Positions 61,820 through 64,000 of a DNA stretch of 64,000 nucleotides are shown here, piece after piece (within the stretch, counting starts at the first letter, position 1; each line of letters begins with the position of its first letter). Origin of the DNA: Aurelia coerulea (lineage: Eukaryota > Cnidaria > Scyphozoa > Semaeostomeae > Ulmaridae); the NCBI GenBank assembly GCA_039566865.1, contig CM076947.1:3975501-4039500 (forward strand), given 5' to 3'. The notes beneath the pieces were generated by a model. It made no database searches. It saw only the letters and a list, made by a program, of their open reading frames with translations, and was not told the DNA's origin. The translations under genes and the position numbers were made by a program.

Positions 61820-62834
61820 TCTTTTGAGATTACAGCTATGTACTAAGCAACCATCAAGTCCTTTATCGTAAATAGCTCTTTCCTTTGTAAATTCTATTTC
61901 ACATCAGATGTCGGCCATTTTACCTTCCTAAATCAAAAAATTAAACAATTTGCACTCGTGACATCTTTCAAATCCATTTAAACCCTGACCTGACATCTGA
62001 TATGAGACAGAATCTAGTATAGTATCCATTAATCTTTAATTGTTTCGTCTTTTCGTAAAATGTATGTATACAGTTTAATGTTTCATGTTTTTATATATTG
62101 GCCATGAGGTAGTCATTGTATTTCGCTCCCCATGGTATCGTACCTGTAGTGTTGTATAGTAGTTTAGATAGGTATAGTAGAATGTAAGATTATTGTAAAA
62201 TTTTATATTTGAATAAAAAAAAGAAATAAGAAGTTAATAGACAGTGATATAACTACAGTGGAGGTAATTGAACTAAAGTGGAGGTAATTGTGTTTGCTGA
62301 CTCTGGTTTGGTGATGAGCAAATTAACTTACAAGCTTGAAATGTTGCCTGGAAATTTTTGATGGAACAATGCTGCCATGAAATGAGCCTTTGATAACTGT
62401 TCCATAGTAAAGAGACATATTTCTTGTTGATGCATCTTGCTTGCATAGAAAACATTATAAATTGTGTACATTGAGGCATTTTGCCTTAATGTAAGTTTAA
62501 ATCAGGGAGCTAGGAGTTGGGCCTAAGTTGCATTTTGCTGAACATTGCTAAATGTCTCATTGCCTAGTCATACTTTGCATGGCAGTCACAAGGTACATCC
62601 CCCGCACGTGTGCGTCATAATTGCATCATGTGTCTCACCTGACATCCTAGTTCCGGGTTCACATGTCGCAATCACTTATACGTAAGCAGCTTTCAGCCAA
62701 TCAATTGATAGGACGTAATACCTCATTTCATATTTGGCTTGCCTTGCTGGCAGTATTTAAGTCTGTCCTTGTGTTCCTAAAAAATTAGTTCAGAAAATAT
62801 TTGGCAGCAGTGCAGACTTCAATTTCAGAAAAGC
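61820..62834. other. LINE 3' UTR, then no gene
   Basis: After the A-rich tail at ~62230 a TGGAGGTAATTGAACTAAAG word is duplicated in tandem (62259-62290). From ~62690 there is promoter-like wording (CCAATCAATTGAT and a TATTTAAG box at ~62753) upstream of the next ORF. Confidence 0.4.
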
Positions 62835-63339
62835 TTGGAATTTTACTGCAAACAAGTTGCGGCCCCCAATAGGCCTTCGGGCCTCTTGGGGGACCTTCCA
62901 TTTTACAACGTTTTTTTTTCATTCAACTGCACTCGCACTGAGCAACAACAACAACTTCAACACGGCTGGCATCTTGATTCTGCTTCTCTTCTGGCCTACA
63001 TCAAATCTGCGATTTGTTTCATCATTCACTTATGACTTTCGTGGACCTTGCAAACATTTCTCCTGGCTTGATTACTGCCGCAACAAGCAGGGCGCTGTCC
63101 ATTGCTCTGTTCAGTACATGATGGAGAATTCCAAACGACTGCTGGCTTTGCACAACAATCTTCTTGATTTGGCAAACACTCAATCCACAAACTTTCCACT
63201 ATTTCCTGTTTCAATCGAGTCTTCGTACTTCACTGCAACATCCTCTTGGCACTCATGGTTGGTGGCTGCTTCACGTCAGCACGATGTCTTCAAAAGCCCA
63301 CACGATGGAGTATTCCGCATTTGCAATTGTCGACTCTGA
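62835..63339 (+). other. Unassigned open frames
   Basis: Two frames overlap: 62835-63035 (EFYCKQVAAPNRPSGLLGDL) and ~62857-63339 (YDFRGPCKHFSWLDYCRNKQ, then MMENSKRLLALHNNLLDLAN, HSWLVAASRQHDVF). The second half has protein-like composition. A frame change near 63030 would join them. No family recognised; a retroelement structural protein is possible given the promoter-like upstream sequence, but unsupported. Confidence 0.3.
62861..62895. repeat. GC-rich hairpin
   Basis: GGCCCCCAATAGGCC pairs with GGGCCTCTTGGGGGACC around TTC, with one or two mismatches. It lies inside the open frame above. Confidence 0.65.
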
Positions 63340-64000
63340 TGGCAAGAACGCACCCTCCAATCAAGTTTGTTGAACTTTGCTTCACGTTTTACAACTTTCT
63401 TAACTCCTCATTTTACTTAGATCTTTTTTAGCATCAAAAACTAGATATATCTATATATTGTTTAAAGTTTGCCACGCCTCTTCCAACAGCCGTACCGGAT
63501 AGGAATATGAAGTGAGATTCATTTAAACATCTCTGGTGAGACAAACTGAGGAGTATCTAATCCCATTGGCATGATGCCCACACCTGTGGGTGCCTAGCCT
63601 AGATTGGCCTAACTTTGCTATACCCTATATATTCACTGTATTGCCATATAATATGTGCTTCAGACAGGTAACTTTGTTTTCACTTTGGGAGCTGTTATCT
63701 ATCTCACTCCATGTTCCATCTGCGTTTTACAATTTCACCTACAGTACAGTATAGCCATTATTTTCTTAGCTTGCACCAGTTTCATGCCATAAGTATGTGT
63801 AAGTTTCTACAAGCCTTCAAGTAGCTGTCAATGCATTCCGCATTGCATTTTTATGGACGGTATGCTGACATGTCTATCCTGTTTTCCATCTAATACTCAC
63901 CCCTGCCTGTGTTGGTCCTATTCATACAGGTTTATAGCCTTGCGTTGCACCAAATCAAGCCGCGTCACAATTTGTGGCTCCACTACCTTGATGGTATCTC
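63340..64000. other. No gene recognised
   Basis: No motif. The window ends in unassigned AT-rich sequence. Confidence 0.45.

Overview
This is eukaryotic, animal DNA of moderate AT content. Coding sequence is sparse and split by introns, and the window is dominated by nested transposable elements. The best guess is an anthozoan cnidarian (coral or sea anemone). The reasons are CR1/L2-type LINEs, one carrying a 2A-like peptide; Penelope-like elements (PLEs) with hammerhead-type motifs; an R2-type fragment; and a P2X7-cytoplasmic-domain-like gene beside several decayed multi-copy gene families of a kind I associate with cnidarian genomes. The exact taxon cannot be fixed from the sequence.

Layout. 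1-7.0 kb: a decayed large gene of an uncharacterised repeat family ending in a PIN-like domain, split by a minus-strand LINE. 7.3-11.1 kb: an apparently complete plus-strand LINE with intact ORF. 13.8-17.1 kb: a minus-strand LINE with intact ORF, inserted in an older short element. 17.5-21.9 kb: a three-exon P2X7-ballast-like gene whose second intron holds a ~3 kb tandem array. 23.7-26.5 kb: decayed host-like fragments (Tudor/SH3-like, Ulp1-type protease, OB-fold-like). 27.3-34 kb: a stack of TIR elements, including a TTAA-flanked piggyBac-like MITE, a 2 kb element sitting inside an exon and holding a PLE GIY-YIG fragment and a hAT-like MITE, and mariner-type MITEs. 34-48 kb: more decayed copies of the repeat gene families, an R2-type fragment, LINE tails and MITEs. 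49.4-52 kb: a 31-bp satellite and a large foldback element built of ~20-bp repeats around an interrupted ORF. 53.4-53.9 kb: a probable divergent promoter. 53.9-59 kb: a PLE reverse-transcriptase fragment followed by a nearly intact two-ORF LINE. 59-61.2 kb: a TIR/foldback element. 61.5-64 kb: a LINE tail and an unassigned ORF.

The most notable structure is in intron 2 of the P2X7-like gene. Three ~930-bp units plus a partial fourth carry four copies of a hammerhead-ribozyme-like motif, one per unit, and the whole array is flanked by a 14-bp direct repeat. This is the architecture expected of a retrozyme (a hammerhead-processed circular RNA retrotransposed as a concatemer), but with an unusually long unit. 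A second motif of the same design sits at the 3' end of a PLE coding region in this window, which suggests a possible helper lineage. No RNA-level activity can be shown from sequence alone.

Few genes here look functional. The intact or near-intact proteins belong to three LINEs. The host-like genes carry frameshifts, stops or insertions, so the window reads as a repeat-rich intergenic or pericentromeric-type region.
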